Counted from the first letter of the stretch, positions 8,275 through 17,188 are shown. The stretch: DNA of 64,000 nt from Elusimicrobiota bacterium (GCA_016218545.1 JACRDQ010000008.1:1-64000), one strand, 5' to 3'. The notes: generated by a model not told the origin, from the sequence alone. Program-made: numbers and translations.

Positions 8275-9726
8275 ATGACGAATCCGGGCTATCCTCCGCG
8301 GGGCGGGACCGTGGTGGTGGCCGGGGCGACCGGCTTCGTGGGCTGGGCTCTGGCTCGCTTCCTGGCGTGGGACTACCGCGTGGTCGGACTGTCCCGGCTG
8401 CCTCCGCGCAACGCCGGGGGGCCGCCGCAGGCGGGCCGCGTGGAGTGGCGGTCCTGCGACCTCTTCTCCCTCAAGCAGACCGAGACCGCGCTCGACGGGG
8501 CCCAGCACGCCTTCTATATGGTCCACTCCATGCTGCCGTCGGCGCGCCTGACCCAGGGCAGCTTCGCGGACATGGACCTCATCTGCGCGGACAACTTCGC
8601 CCGAGCCGCGGCCAAGGCGGGGGTGCGCCAGATCGTCTATCTCGGCGGGCTCATCCCGGAGGACCCGCGGCTCTCCGCCCACCTCGCCAGCCGGCTCGAG
8701 GTCGAGCAGACCCTGGGCTCGCGCGGCGTGCCGGTCAGCGCTCTGCGCGCGGGCATCGTCATCGGCCCGTTCGGCTCGTCCTACCGCATCTTCCGCACCC
8801 TGGTGGAGAGGGTCCCCATCATCCCCTGCCCGGCCTGGACCAACTCCCTGACCCAGCCGGTCGGGCTCGACGACGTCCTGGCGCTCCTGCGCTGGTGCCT
8901 GGAGCATCCCTCGCCCGCTTCGCGGGGGTTCGACATCGGCTCTCCCGACGTCATGAGCTACCGGGAGCTCCTCGAGCGCACGGCCAAGGTCATGGGGCTC
9001 CGCCGGGCCTTCATCCCCGTGCCCGTCAAGGGGACCATGTTCTGCCAATGGTGGCTCGCCGGGGTCACGGGCACGCCGAGGGCGATGCTCTCCCCGCTCC
9101 TGGACAGCATCAGGCACTCGATGGTGGCCCGGGACCGGAGGCTTCAGGAGATGGCGTGCGTGCCGGGGGTGTCCTTCGAGGCGGCGGTGCGCTCGGCCCT
9201 GGCGCGGGAGCGGGCTTCAGGACGGGAGGAGCATCCGCCCATGGCCCAAGGGGTGCGCCAGCGGACCGCGCGGCCCAATGACGTGCGCTCGGTGCAGAGG
9301 ATGGTCCTGCCTCCGGGGCTCACGGCCAGGGGTGCCGCGGAGCTCTACAGCGCATGGCTCCCCCGCTTCTTCAAGACCTTCCTGCGCGCCGAGGTGGACG
9401 CGGACCGCAACATCGCGCTCGACCTCGCCTTCCCCAGGGTGAATCTCGTCAATTTCAAGTTCTGGCCGGAGCGCACGGGGCGCACGGACCGCCAGGTCTT
9501 CATCGTCGAGGGCGGGATCTTCGGGCGCAAGGTCCCGCCGAAACCCTGGGGCAGGCCCAGGGTCGAGTTCCGCGAGGCATTGGGAGGCAAGGCCCTGCTC
9601 GTGGCCATCCACGACTACAGGCCGGCCCTGCCGTGGTTCCTTTATAATGCGACCCAGGCCCTGGTGCACCTGTGGGTCATGCGCGCGTTCGCGCGGTATC
9701 TGGCGTCCTTGGCGGCAGAGCGTTAG
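8275..9726 (+). CDS. Atypical SDR NAD(P)-binding protein with extra C-terminal domain
   Basis: A 483-residue two-part protein. Residues 1-~320 form an atypical short-chain dehydrogenase/epimerase (YbjT/NmrA/NDUFA9-like). It has the Rossmann loop VVVAGATGFVGWALARFL, a CDLF segment after strand 3, YLGGLIP, and a GFDIGSPDVMSYRELL segment. Residues ~335-483 (LTARGAAELYSAWLPRFF to HLWVMRAFARYLASL) resemble the small domain appended to some SDR proteins (DUF2867/SRPBCC-like), but I cannot confirm this. The catalytic YxxxK is not obvious, so it may bind NADPH without classic SDR chemistry. It is probably co-transcribed with the MoaB-like gene. It converges with the transposase relic 20 bp downstream. 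Confidence 0.75.
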   Translation: MTNPGYPPRGGTVVVAGATGFVGWALARFLAWDYRVVGLSRLPPRNAGGPPQAGRVEWRSCDLFSLKQTETALDGAQHAFYMVHSMLPSARLTQGSFADMDLICADNFARAAAKAGVRQIVYLGGLIPEDPRLSAHLASRLEVEQTLGSRGVPVSALRAGIVIGPFGSSYRIFRTLVERVPIIPCPAWTNSLTQPVGLDDVLALLRWCLEHPSPASRGFDIGSPDVMSYRELLERTAKVMGLRRAFIPVPVKGTMFCQWWLAGVTGTPRAMLSPLLDSIRHSMVARDRRLQEMACVPGVSFEAAVRSALARERASGREEHPPMAQGVRQRTARPNDVRSVQRMVLPPGLTARGAAELYSAWLPRFFKTFLRAEVDADRNIALDLAFPRVNLVNFKFWPERTGRTDRQVFIVEGGIFGRKVPPKPWGRPRVEFREALGGKALLVAIHDYRPALPWFLYNATQALVHLWVMRAFARYLASLAAER

Positions 9727-9746
9727 GCGCCGGTCCCTGCCGACGC

Positions 9747-10478
9747 TCAGCGCTCGTCGAGCTCGAGGGCGAGTTGGGCGCGCCGCTGGGCCCGCGGATC
9801 CCTGATCCTGCGCACCAGCCTGCGGACGCGTACCGCGGTCCTGCGGATGATGCGCAGGAGTTTCTTGTCGGCGCCCGGGCCGCGGCGGATCGAACGCCGC
9901 CGCTCCGCGAGCCCGCCCGCCTCCCGGGCCAGGGCGTTCCGGGCGCGGTCCACGACCCTGCCGAGGGCCGGTCCCAGGCCGGGGATGCGGGCCAGGCGGC
10001 GTGTCCAGACGTCCGCCGGACGGCCGCCCCGGCTGGACCGGCAAGCCTCCGCGCCCGCGGCGCGGCGCCTGCGGCGGATGCTCCACTCCTCGAGGTCGTC
10101 GCTCACCAGGGAGTAGAGCTCGTGGAGGGTCTCCTCCCCGTACTTCTGCGTGAGGCCCGAGAGCGTGCTCGGGCTCGGAACCCGGTCCTGGCAGCCGATG
10201 CCGCAGAACGTCCTCCAAGGGATGGAATCCGAGACCGCCTGGGCGAGGGCGTCGTAGCTGAGCCGGTGCCTGCGCCTGAGATACATGAGCCGCAGGTACG
10301 TCGCCACGGGCACGCCCGGCCGTCCCGTGCGCTCGTCGAAGCGGCGCGCGAAGGGCGCCATGAAGCGTGTGTCGCGCAGGAGTCCGTCGACATGCGCGAG
10401 GTCTTCGGGAAGGCTGCGCGCCTCCTCGGGGAGGAGGCTGTCCCACAGGTCCGGACCATTCGGTCTCAGCTGGAGCAT
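9747..10478 (-). pseudogene. Truncated IS5/ISNCY-like transposase relic (DUF772 only)
   Basis: The first ~135 residues match the N-terminal domain (DUF772/InsH-like) of IS5/ISNCY transposases: RTGRPGVPVATYLRLMYLRR, LSYDALAQAVSDSIPWRTFC and PSPSTLSGLTQKYGEET. After this the DDE catalytic core is missing. In its place is a ~105-residue Arg-rich tail (IRRTAVRVRRLVRRIRDPRA) with no acidic triad. It cannot be an active transposase. It is either a deletion relic or a domesticated DNA-binding protein. A TACAAT hexamer 6 nt before the ATG means the frame may still be expressed. No terminal inverted repeats were noticed around it. Confidence 0.65.
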
Positions 10479-10484
10479 GGTCCC

Positions 10485-10490
10485 ATTGTA
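10485..10490 (-). promoter_or_regulatory. -10 TACAAT of the transposase-derived ORF
   Basis: TACAAT on the minus strand, ending 6 nt before ATG 10478. The plus-strand promoter of the Cys-rich gene starts in the same interval. Confidence 0.45.
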
Positions 10491-10510
10491 ATAAACTGGC
10501 GCCGCTATGG

Positions 10511-10546
10511 TAAGATGAAAGGGGCGCGGATTTCCGCAGGGAGGAT
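10511..10546 (+). promoter_or_regulatory. -10 TGG-TAAGAT and Shine-Dalgarno of the Cys-rich gene
   Basis: An extended -10 (TGGTAAGAT) is followed by a ~30-nt leader with AGGGAGG placed 5-6 nt before ATG 10549. It is one of the few monocistronic genes here with a conventional leader. GCGGATTTCCGC forms a small palindrome in the leader. Confidence 0.5.
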
Positions 10547-10548
10547 CT

Positions 10549-10914
10549 ATGTGCGACGACAGGATGCATCAAGAGGAGTGCGATTGCTACGATTGCGTCG
10601 AGGCCAAGCTGGGGCGCAGGCGCGGCGGCGTCCGGACCCCGGATCCCGAGGCCTGCTGCTGCGAGCCCGGCGACGAGGGCTTTGACGTCGCGGGAATGTG
10701 GAAGGACGCCTTCCATGAGGCCTACCACGAGGTGCAGGTCGAGATCTTCAAGGCCAAGATCAAGGCCACCATGGGCAAGACCATGGACAAGGTGGCGGGG
10801 CTGGTGCTCGAGTCCATGCTCGAGGAGATCCGGGACAGCCAGAAGAAGACCCAGTCCCAGAAGACCTCCCGCGAGAAGATGGAGAAGCTCATCCAGGACA
10901 CGTTGAAGGTCTGA
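10549..10914 (+). CDS. Small Cys-rich protein with helical C-terminus, unknown function
   Basis: A 121-residue protein not recognised. The N-terminal 40 residues hold seven Cys: one at position 2, three in EECDCYDC and three consecutive in EACCCEPGD. This suggests metal or Fe-S binding. The remaining ~80 residues (GMWKDAFHEAYHEVQVEIFK onward) are charged and helical, likely coiled coil, ending in EKMEKLIQDTLKV. There is no signal peptide. A perfect rho-independent terminator follows, so it is a single-gene transcript. It might be a small metal-responsive or assembly protein; no function is claimed. Confidence 0.7.
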   Translation: MCDDRMHQEECDCYDCVEAKLGRRRGGVRTPDPEACCCEPGDEGFDVAGMWKDAFHEAYHEVQVEIFKAKIKATMGKTMDKVAGLVLESMLEEIRDSQKKTQSQKTSREKMEKLIQDTLKV

Positions 10915-10930
10915 CGCCGCGAGGGGAAGA

Positions 10931-10966
10931 GGCCGCCGCGCCTGCTCAGGCGCGGCGGCCTTTCTT
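10931..10966 (+). terminator. Rho-independent terminator
   Basis: GGCCGCCGCGCCTG and CAGGCGCGGCGGCC form a 13-14 bp stem with a tiny loop, followed by TTTCTT. The hairpin overlaps the 3' end and stop codon of the convergent glycosyltransferase gene. Confidence 0.85.
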
Positions 10967-11704
10967 CGTCCGGGAGAAGCCGGCCAGGCTCAGGCGGCCG
11001 CGCTCCCGGACGAGCTTGGCGAGGAGCAGGAAATGGCGCGCCGTCTCCTTCAGGGGGCTGAGCTTCGAGACGCCGTGCCTGCGGGTCGTGAGGAGCGCCG
11101 GGGTCTCCGCGATCTTGAGGCCCGTCAGCATGAACCGCGCCGCGATCTCGGCGTTGATCTCGAAGCCGCGGCTTTTGAGGGGGAGGGACTTCAGGGCCGA
11201 GGCCCGGTAGAGCCTGAGGATGGGCGTGTAGGAGGTGAAGGCCCCTCCGAGGACCCGGCGGTAGAGCTGGTTGGCCGCGGCGCTGGGCAGCCTCCGGTAC
11301 CAGCTCGCCTGGTTGAGCCCCTTCGGCCGGAGGAAGGGGGAGCCCGAGACCAGGTCCGCGCCGGTCTCGCGCTGGCGGCGCAGGAGGTTGCGCAGCTGCG
11401 AGGGGCGGAAGGTGAGGTCCGCGTCCAGGGTCGCGATCCAGTCTCCCCCGCAGGATGCGAATCCCGTGCGCAGGGCCATCCCGAGGCCGAGGTTGGAGGG
11501 GTGGCGCACGACCCGGACGTTGCGGTGGCGGTCGACGAGCCGGCTCAGGAAACGGAAAGTCCCGTCGCGGGAGCCGTCGTCGACGAAGACGAGCTCGAAG
11601 GGGACGCCCAGGTCCTCCAGCGGCTTGACGAGGGCGGTCTCGAAGCGGGAGACGTTCCGTTCCTCGTTGAGACAGGGCACCACGACAGATAAGACCGACC
11701 CCAT
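10946..11704 (-). CDS. Family 2 glycosyltransferase (DPM1-like)
   Basis: A 252-residue GT2 enzyme. It shows VVVPCLNEERNV, the nucleotide-binding VFVDDGSRDGT, and the DxD equivalent ATLDADLTF. Spacing and length resemble dolichyl/polyprenyl-phosphate mannosyl- or glucosyltransferases (DPM1 type). No transmembrane segments follow the catalytic domain. It starts 3 nt after the stop of the UDP-glucuronate decarboxylase gene, so it belongs to the ugd-uxs-GT operon. It probably loads a sugar onto a lipid carrier or glycan for a surface polysaccharide. Confidence 0.88.
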   Translation of the reverse strand: MGSVLSVVVPCLNEERNVSRFETALVKPLEDLGVPFELVFVDDGSRDGTFRFLSRLVDRHRNVRVVRHPSNLGLGMALRTGFASCGGDWIATLDADLTFRPSQLRNLLRRQRETGADLVSGSPFLRPKGLNQASWYRRLPSAAANQLYRRVLGGAFTSYTPILRLYRASALKSLPLKSRGFEINAEIAARFMLTGLKIAETPALLTTRRHGVSKLSPLKETARHFLLLAKLVRERGRLSLAGFSRTKKGRRA

Positions 11705-11707
11705 CGA

Positions 11708-12631
11708 TCAGTTGCGGAAGTACTCGATGGTGCGCTTGAGCCCGTCCTCGAGGGGGATGGCGGGCTTCCAGCGGAGTTGGCGGACCGCCAGACGGATGTC
11801 GGGCCGCCGCACCTTGGGGTCGTCCACGGGCAGAGGGTTGAAGACGATGCGCGACTTCGAGCCGGTCAAGCGCTTGATGAGCCGGGCGAGCTCGAGGATG
11901 GTGTGCTCGTCGGGATTGCCGATGTTGACCGGGGTATGGATGGAGGAGTGCAGCAGCTTGTCGAGCCCCCGCACGAGGTCCGTGACGAAGCACAGGCTCC
12001 GGGTCTGCCGGCCGCGGCCGTAGACCGTGATGGGCTTGTTCGCGATGGCCTGGGTGATGAAGTTCGGCACGGCGCGGCCGTCGTTCTTGCGCATCCTGGG
12101 GCCGTAGGTGTTGAAGATCCTGGCGATGTGCACCTTGACGCGGTGGGTGCGGTGGTAGGCCATGGCCATGGCCTCGGCGAACCTCTTGGCCTCGTCGTAG
12201 ACGCCCCGCGGCCCGATGGGGTTGACGTTGCCCCAGTAGGACTCGGGCTGGGGGGAGACGAGGGGGTCGCCGTAGACCTCGGAGGTCGAGGCCAGGACGT
12301 AGGCCGCCTTCTTGTCCTTGGCCAGGCCCAGGGTCTTGTGCGTGCCCAGGGCGCCGGCCTTGAGGGTCTGGATGGGGTACTGCGCGTAGTCCACGGGGCT
12401 CGCCGGGCTGGCGAAGTGGAAGACCGCGTCGAGGCGGCCCGACACCTCGATGTAGTCGGTGACGTCCTGCTTCTTGAAGGTGAAGTCCGGGTGGTTCAGG
12501 AGCCCCTTGATGTTCTCGATGGTCCCGGTGATGAAGTTGTCGAGGACGATGACCTCGTGGCCCTGGCCCAGGAAATGCTCGGCCAGGTGGCTGCCCAGGA
12601 ACCCCGCCCCGCCCGTTATCAGGATCCTCAA
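11708..12631 (-). CDS. UDP-glucuronate decarboxylase (UDP-xylose synthase)
   Basis: A 307-residue extended SDR. The Rossmann motif is [14 protein letters not shown], followed by [50 protein letters not shown] (catalytic Tyr and Lys in YDEAK) and [10 protein letters not shown]. These are the signature of UDP-glucuronate decarboxylase rather than dTDP-glucose dehydratase. It converts UDP-glucuronate, the product of the upstream Ugd, to UDP-xylose. The start is TTG at 12631 (encoding MRILITGG), overlapping the ugd stop as TTGA. The 611-aa track ORF extends back through ugd in the wrong frame. Confidence 0.9.
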   Translation of the reverse strand: MRILITGGAGFLGSHLAEHFLGQGHEVIVLDNFITGTIENIKGLLNHPDFTFKKQDVTDYIEVSGRLDAVFHFASPASPVDYAQYPIQTLKAGALGTHKTLGLAKDKKAAYVLASTSEVYGDPLVSPQPESYWGNVNPIGPRGVYDEAKRFAEAMAMAYHRTHRVKVHIARIFNTYGPRMRKNDGRAVPNFITQAIANKPITVYGRGRQTRSLCFVTDLVRGLDKLLHSSIHTPVNIGNPDEHTILELARLIKRLTGSKSRIVFNPLPVDDPKVRRPDIRLAVRQLRWKPAIPLEDGLKRTIEYFRN

Positions 12632-13998
12632 TGTCGTCCGACTCCGCAGTACGTGAAACCCGCGCCGCGCAGGGCCGCGGGATCGTACAGGTTCCTGCCG
12701 TCGAGGATGAGCTGGTTGCTCATCAGCCGGTAGATCTTCTTGAAATCGAGCTTGGCGAACGCGGGCCATTCGGTCACGAGCGCCAGGGCGTCGGCCCCCT
12801 TGGCGACCTCGTAGGCGTCCTTGCAGAACTTGACGCGCTTCATCTCCGGGAGCTCCCGGGCGCGCTCGAGCGCCACGGGGTCGCACGCCTTCACCTTCAC
12901 CCCGCGGGCCAGGAGGGCCTTGACGATGTCGATGCTGGGGGCGAAGCGCATGTCGTCGGTGTTCGGCTTGAAGGCCAGGCCCAGCAGGCCCACGGTCTTG
13001 CCCTCTAGGTTCCAGAGGTTCTCCTCGACCTTGCGCATGACCCAGCCTTTCTGGAGCTCGTTGACCTCCTTGACGTCCTTGAGCATCGTGAAATCGTAGC
13101 CTTTCTGGCGGCTGATCCAGTAGAAAGCCTCGAGGTCCTTGGGGAAGCAGAAGCCCCCGAAGCCCACGCCCGCGCGCAGGAACTGCGGCCCGATGCGCTT
13201 GTCGAGGCCCATGCCCTTGGCCACGAGCTCGATGTCCGCCCCGACCTTCTCGCAGAGGTGCGCGACCGCGTTGATGAAGGAGATCTTGGTGGCCAGGAAG
13301 GAGTTGGAGGCGTGCTTGATGAGCTCGGCGCTCTTGACGTCCGTGACGAGGAAGGGGGCGTCGATGCCGGCGTAGATCTCGCGCATGGCCTTCTCGGCGC
13401 GGGGGGAGGTCACGCCGAAGACGACGCGGTCCGGGCAGAGGAAGTCCTTCACCGCGGTCCCCTCGGCCAGGAACTCGGGGTTGGAGACGACGTCGTAGGG
13501 GACGCCCCTCTTGTTGATCCGGGAGACCGTGCGCTTGACCCACTCGCCCGTCTCGACGGGGACCGTGGACTTGTCCACGATGACCGTGTAGTCCGTCATG
13601 TGGCGCGCCACCTCGGCCGCGACCGCCTCGACCGCGGAGAGGTCCGCGGAGCCGTCCGGCCGCGGGGGGGTCCCGACCGCGATGAAGACCACGTCGGCGC
13701 GCTTGCCGCCGTGCCGCAGGCCCTCCTTGATGGAGCCCGTGAAGTGCAGGCGGCCGGCCTTCCTGGAGCGGCGGACGAGCTCGGAAAGGCCGGGCTCGTA
13801 GATGGGGATCCTCCCGGCCTTGAGCACGGCGATCTTCCTCGGGTCCGAATCGACGCAGACGACGCGGTGTCCCAGCTCGGAGAGGCAGGCCCCGGTCACG
13901 AGGCCGACGTAGCCGGTCCCCACCACGCAGACGTTATGGCGCGGGGCCGGGGTCTTGGGATGGCGCGATTCGTTGGAGGAACGGGATTCTCTCGTCAT
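12628..13998 (-). CDS. ugd: UDP-glucose 6-dehydrogenase
   Basis: Oxidises UDP-glucose to UDP-glucuronate with two NAD+. Seen: the Rossmann motif [33 protein letters not shown], the catalytic Cys in [16 protein letters not shown], and the C-terminal [17 protein letters not shown] segment. From ATG 13998 (MTRESRSS) it is 456 residues, with ~22 extra N-terminal residues before the Rossmann strand. The track's 14019 start is less likely because the predicted -10 (GAGAAT) lies between it and 13998. It is the first gene of the ugd-uxs-GT operon, divergent from a second nucleotide-sugar dehydrogenase. Confidence 0.94.
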   Translation of the reverse strand: MTRESRSSNESRHPKTPAPRHNVCVVGTGYVGLVTGACLSELGHRVVCVDSDPRKIAVLKAGRIPIYEPGLSELVRRSRKAGRLHFTGSIKEGLRHGGKRADVVFIAVGTPPRPDGSADLSAVEAVAAEVARHMTDYTVIVDKSTVPVETGEWVKRTVSRINKRGVPYDVVSNPEFLAEGTAVKDFLCPDRVVFGVTSPRAEKAMREIYAGIDAPFLVTDVKSAELIKHASNSFLATKISFINAVAHLCEKVGADIELVAKGMGLDKRIGPQFLRAGVGFGGFCFPKDLEAFYWISRQKGYDFTMLKDVKEVNELQKGWVMRKVEENLWNLEGKTVGLLGLAFKPNTDDMRFAPSIDIVKALLARGVKVKACDPVALERARELPEMKRVKFCKDAYEVAKGADALALVTEWPAFAKLDFKKIYRLMSNQLILDGRNLYDPAALRGAGFTYCGVGRH

Positions 13999-14009
13999 GA
14001 TGGCGCTAG

Positions 14010-14049
14010 ATTCTCGCAAAAGGAAGGCGGAGGTTCAAGATGCTATAAT
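14010..14049. promoter_or_regulatory. Overlapping divergent promoters of the two sugar dehydrogenases
   Basis: Minus strand: TTGAAC (14033-14038), 17-nt spacer, GAGAAT (14010-14015), for ugd. Plus strand: an extended -10, TGC-TATAAT (14044-14049), which overlaps the ugd -35 flank. The two polymerases could not occupy the site together, which suggests mutually exclusive or co-controlled expression. Confidence 0.55.
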
Positions 14050-14055
14050 GAGCCG

Positions 14056-14112
14056 ATGACTGAGCATGGCGAGGGGATGGTTGATCCCGAGGGCGTGGGA
14101 GGGAAACTATGA
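14056..14112 (+). CDS. Leaderless 18-residue upstream mini-ORF
   Basis: ATG 14056 lies 6 nt after a consensus TATAAT, the geometry of leaderless starts here. The frame encodes MTEHGEGMVDPEGVGGKL and ends at a TGA that overlaps the next gene's start as ATGA. The Shine-Dalgarno GGAGGG of that gene lies inside the mini-ORF. It may act as a leader cistron that brings ribosomes to the dehydrogenase start by coupling. The peptide itself need not have a function. Confidence 0.45.
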   Translation: MTEHGEGMVDPEGVGGKL

Positions 14113-15404
14113 ACCTCTCTAAGGCCCTCAAGGACAAATCGGCGAGGATCGGGGTCGTCGGGGCCGGCTACGTCGGCCTGCCGTTGGCCATGGAGTTCTG
14201 CCGGAAAGGCTTCCGGGTCACCGCTTTCGACATCAGCAAGGAACGCGTAGCCGAGCTCATGGCCGGACGGTCGTACGTCCTGGACGTCTCCTCGGACGAG
14301 CTCGCCCGGCACCGCAAGGACGGCCTCTTCGGGGCCAGCGTCCGCTTCGAGGGCCTCTCGGACCATGACGTCCTCTTCATCTGCGTGCAGACGCCCCTGC
14401 GCAAGTCCAAGGAGCCGGACATCGGCAACATCATCGCGGCGGTCTCGAAGATCGTCGAGCATCCGCGCAAGGGCCAGCTCGTCATCCTGGAGAGCACCAC
14501 CTTCCCGGGGACGACCGACGAGATCGTGCTCCCCCTGCTCGAGAAGGCGGGCAAGCTCGGGCGGGATTTCTTCCTCGCTTTTTCGCCGGAGCGGGTGGAC
14601 CCCGGCAACCACGTCTACGGCATCTCCAACACCCCGAAGGTCGTGGGCGGCGTGGACCCGGTGTCCACGAGGCTCGCCACGGAGGTCTACGGCCAGATCA
14701 TCGAGACCGTGGTCCCCGTATCGAGCACGCGCGCGGCCGAGACCGTCAAGCTCCTGGAGAACTCGTTCCGCGCGGTCAACATCGCGCTGGTCAACGAGAT
14801 GGCGCAGGTCTGCCGCCACCTGAACCTCGACGTCTGGGAGGTCATCGGAGCGGCCGCGACCAAGCCCTTCGGCTTCATGCCCTTCTACCCGGGGCCCGGC
14901 ATCGGGGGACACTGCATCCCCAAGGACCCCCAGCTCCTGAGCTGGAAGATGAAGATGCTCAACTACGTCCCCCGCTTCATCGAGCTCTCCACCAACATCA
15001 ATCAGGGCATGCCGGAGTACGTCGTCTCTCGCATCGCCGACGTCCTCAACGAGGGCAGGAAGGCCCTCCACGGCAGCCGCATCCTCGTCCTGGGCGTGGC
15101 CTACAAGCCCGGCATCTCCGACTACCGGGAGTCGCCCTCCCTCGACGTGATGGATCTGCTCCTCAAGCGCAAGGCCGCCGTCACCTACCACGACCCCTTC
15201 GTTCCCCGGGTGCAGGTGGGGGGCCGGAGGATGGCCTCGGTCCCGCTGACCGACAAGGCCCTGCGCTCCTCGGACTGCGCGGTCATCCTCACCGCCCACA
15301 AGGAGGTCGATTACGGCCGCGTGGTGCGTCTGGCTCCGGCCGTCTTCGACGCCCGCAACGCCACGCGGTCCCTCGGCCCGGCCGGGAAGGTGCACCGGCT
15401 TTGA
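14109..15404 (+). CDS. Nucleotide-sugar dehydrogenase (WbpA/WecC-like)
   Basis: A 431-residue UDP-sugar dehydrogenase. Seen: Rossmann GVVGAGYVGLPLAMEFCRKG, ICVQTPLRK, ESTTFPGTTDEIV, SPERVDPGN, the catalytic Cys in GPGIGGHCIPKDPQLL, and LGVAYKPGISDYRESPSLD. The VDPGN and FPGTT features point to the UDP-N-acetyl-glucosamine/mannosamine dehydrogenase branch rather than UDP-glucose dehydrogenase, so it probably makes a UDP-HexNAc uronic acid for a surface glycan. The start ATG 14109 has GGAGGG 5 nt upstream and overlaps the mini-ORF stop. Its own stop overlaps the TTG start of the histidine kinase (TTGA). Confidence 0.9.
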   Translation: MNLSKALKDKSARIGVVGAGYVGLPLAMEFCRKGFRVTAFDISKERVAELMAGRSYVLDVSSDELARHRKDGLFGASVRFEGLSDHDVLFICVQTPLRKSKEPDIGNIIAAVSKIVEHPRKGQLVILESTTFPGTTDEIVLPLLEKAGKLGRDFFLAFSPERVDPGNHVYGISNTPKVVGGVDPVSTRLATEVYGQIIETVVPVSSTRAAETVKLLENSFRAVNIALVNEMAQVCRHLNLDVWEVIGAAATKPFGFMPFYPGPGIGGHCIPKDPQLLSWKMKMLNYVPRFIELSTNINQGMPEYVVSRIADVLNEGRKALHGSRILVLGVAYKPGISDYRESPSLDVMDLLLKRKAAVTYHDPFVPRVQVGGRRMASVPLTDKALRSSDCAVILTAHKEVDYGRVVRLAPAVFDARNATRSLGPAGKVHRL

Positions 15405-17188
15405 GCGAAGCCCCGCAGGCGTTCGAGCGCAAGTGCCTCGAGGCCATCCAGGGCCTCGGGAAGGCCTTGGGCCAGCTCTCCCTCTACAAGCTCGGCCATC
15501 CGGCCGTGGCCGCCATGCTCGCGGCCTGCGGACAGCAGCTCAAGTCCCTCCTCTCCGAGACCCCGCAGGGTGAGCTCGCTTTCAGCGTCGACAACGACAA
15601 GCTCATCGTCAACGGCCGCATCATCTGCGGCGTGGACTCCTTGCCGACCTCCATCCCGACGACCTTCGCGCGCTTCAAGCTCTCCAGCCTCACCTTCAAG
15701 TCGGGCCTGGGACCCGACGACCTCAAGGCTTTCTGCGAGTTGGCCTCTTCGCGCCCCGACTCCGAGGCCGGCCGCGACCCGCAGAAGTTCCTCGAAGGGA
15801 GGGGCGTCGTCAACGTCATCCTCAACGAGGCCGTCTACGCAAAGGTGGGCGAGGAGGCCCTGCTCCAGGCCCTCGAGCAGAAGAGCCTCGAGGAGACCAT
15901 CCGGGCCCTGGTGGGCAACGCGGTCGCCGACCCCAAAAAGCAGAAGATGGTCTACGAGAAGGTCGAGAACCTCGTCCGGGAGGACATCCAGCGGCGCATC
16001 GACGAGGTGACCCGGCCGCTCGTGCGCGAGAAGACGGCCCTGCAGAACGAGACGTCCCGGACCAAGGGCGTCATGGAGAACGTCGCCGACGGCGTCATCG
16101 TCGTCGACGACGGCGGGAACATCCTCATGATGAACCCAGCGGCCGAGCAGCTCTATTCGGCCCCGCTCTCCCAGGTCGCGGGCCAGCACCTCGCGGCCAA
16201 GGCCGGCGCGGAGCACCTCGTCACCCTGGCGCAGGAGATCGCCACCCCCGCCGACCGCGCCATCAAGCAGGGCGTGGAGTCCGTGGGCGCCGACGAGGCC
16301 AAGAAGACCATGAAGGCCGCCGCCGCGGTGGTCCAGAACGAGGCCGGCAACATCGTCGGCATCGTGTCGAGCCTCCACGACACGGCCAAGCTGCGCGAGC
16401 TCGAGCGCATGCAGCGGGAGTTCGTGGCGCACGTGACGCACGAGCTCCGGGCCCCCCTGACGGCGATCCGGGCCGCGCTCGACATCCTCAACGAGGAGTT
16501 CCGGGGGCGCGTCAGCGACGAGGAGACCCGCATCATGGGCTCGGCGCTGCACAACACCGACCGCCTCGAGCGGCTCATCAACGACATCCTCGACTTCTCC
16601 AAGATCGAGGCCGGCGAGATGCGCGTCAACGTCAAGAAGTCCGACGCGGAGCGCATCGCGCGGGAGGCCGTCGACGGACTGCGGCCCTGGGCGCAGCGCA
16701 AGGGCATCGACCTCTCCCTTGACGCCGAGCCCGACCTGCCGCCCATCATGGCCGACAGCCACCGGACCGTCCAGGTGCTCGTCAACCTGTTGTCCAACGC
16801 CATCAAGTTCACGCCTGCCAAGGGCCGGGTGACCGTGAAGGTCTTCAGGCCCAAGGACGGCGAGAAGATCATCGAGCTGACCGTGGCCGACACCGGGCCC
16901 GGCATCCCGGCCTCCGAGCACAAGCGCATCTTCGAGAAGTTCATCCAGATCGCGACTGGAGAGGTCCGGGGCGGCACGGGCCTGGGTCTGGCCATCGCCA
17001 AAGCCATCACCCACATGCAGAACGGCCGCCTCTGGCTCGAGAGCCAGGAGGGCAAGGGCTCGACCTTCTACATCGCCCTGCCCCTGTGGGCCGGTCCGGC
17101 CGAGGAAGGCGGGGCCAAACCGGCCGGGGCCGAGAAGACCGTGCCGGACCAGCTTCCCTGGTGGAAGAAGCTCCTCGGGCTCAAGTAA
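15401..17188 (+). CDS. Cytosolic PAS-containing sensor histidine kinase
   Basis: 595 residues, with a TTG start overlapping the preceding stop. The first ~200 residues form an unrecognised domain with no membrane segment (HPAVAAMLAACGQQLKSLL to the LVREDIQRRIDEV helix). A PAS domain follows (~220-330; NVADGVIVVDDGGNILMMNP). HisKA has the phospho-acceptor His347 in FVAHVTHELRAPLT. HATPase_c has an N box (VLVNLLSNAIKFT), G1 (VADTGPGIP) and G2 (GGTGLGLAIAKA). It is probably a soluble sensor of an internal signal. It is transcribed with a sugar dehydrogenase and has no adjacent response regulator. The last 8 bp overlap the convergent comF end. Confidence 0.92.
   Translation: MSEAPQAFERKCLEAIQGLGKALGQLSLYKLGHPAVAAMLAACGQQLKSLLSETPQGELAFSVDNDKLIVNGRIICGVDSLPTSIPTTFARFKLSSLTFKSGLGPDDLKAFCELASSRPDSEAGRDPQKFLEGRGVVNVILNEAVYAKVGEEALLQALEQKSLEETIRALVGNAVADPKKQKMVYEKVENLVREDIQRRIDEVTRPLVREKTALQNETSRTKGVMENVADGVIVVDDGGNILMMNPAAEQLYSAPLSQVAGQHLAAKAGAEHLVTLAQEIATPADRAIKQGVESVGADEAKKTMKAAAAVVQNEAGNIVGIVSSLHDTAKLRELERMQREFVAHVTHELRAPLTAIRAALDILNEEFRGRVSDEETRIMGSALHNTDRLERLINDILDFSKIEAGEMRVNVKKSDAERIAREAVDGLRPWAQRKGIDLSLDAEPDLPPIMADSHRTVQVLVNLLSNAIKFTPAKGRVTVKVFRPKDGEKIIELTVADTGPGIPASEHKRIFEKFIQIATGEVRGGTGLGLAIAKAITHMQNGRLWLESQEGKGSTFYIALPLWAGPAEEGGAKPAGAEKTVPDQLPWWKKLLGLK

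Noticed and set aside
11708-13543. 611-aa ORF as a fused epimerase
   Set aside because: The N-terminal half is ugd read in another frame; the enzyme starts at TTG 12631.
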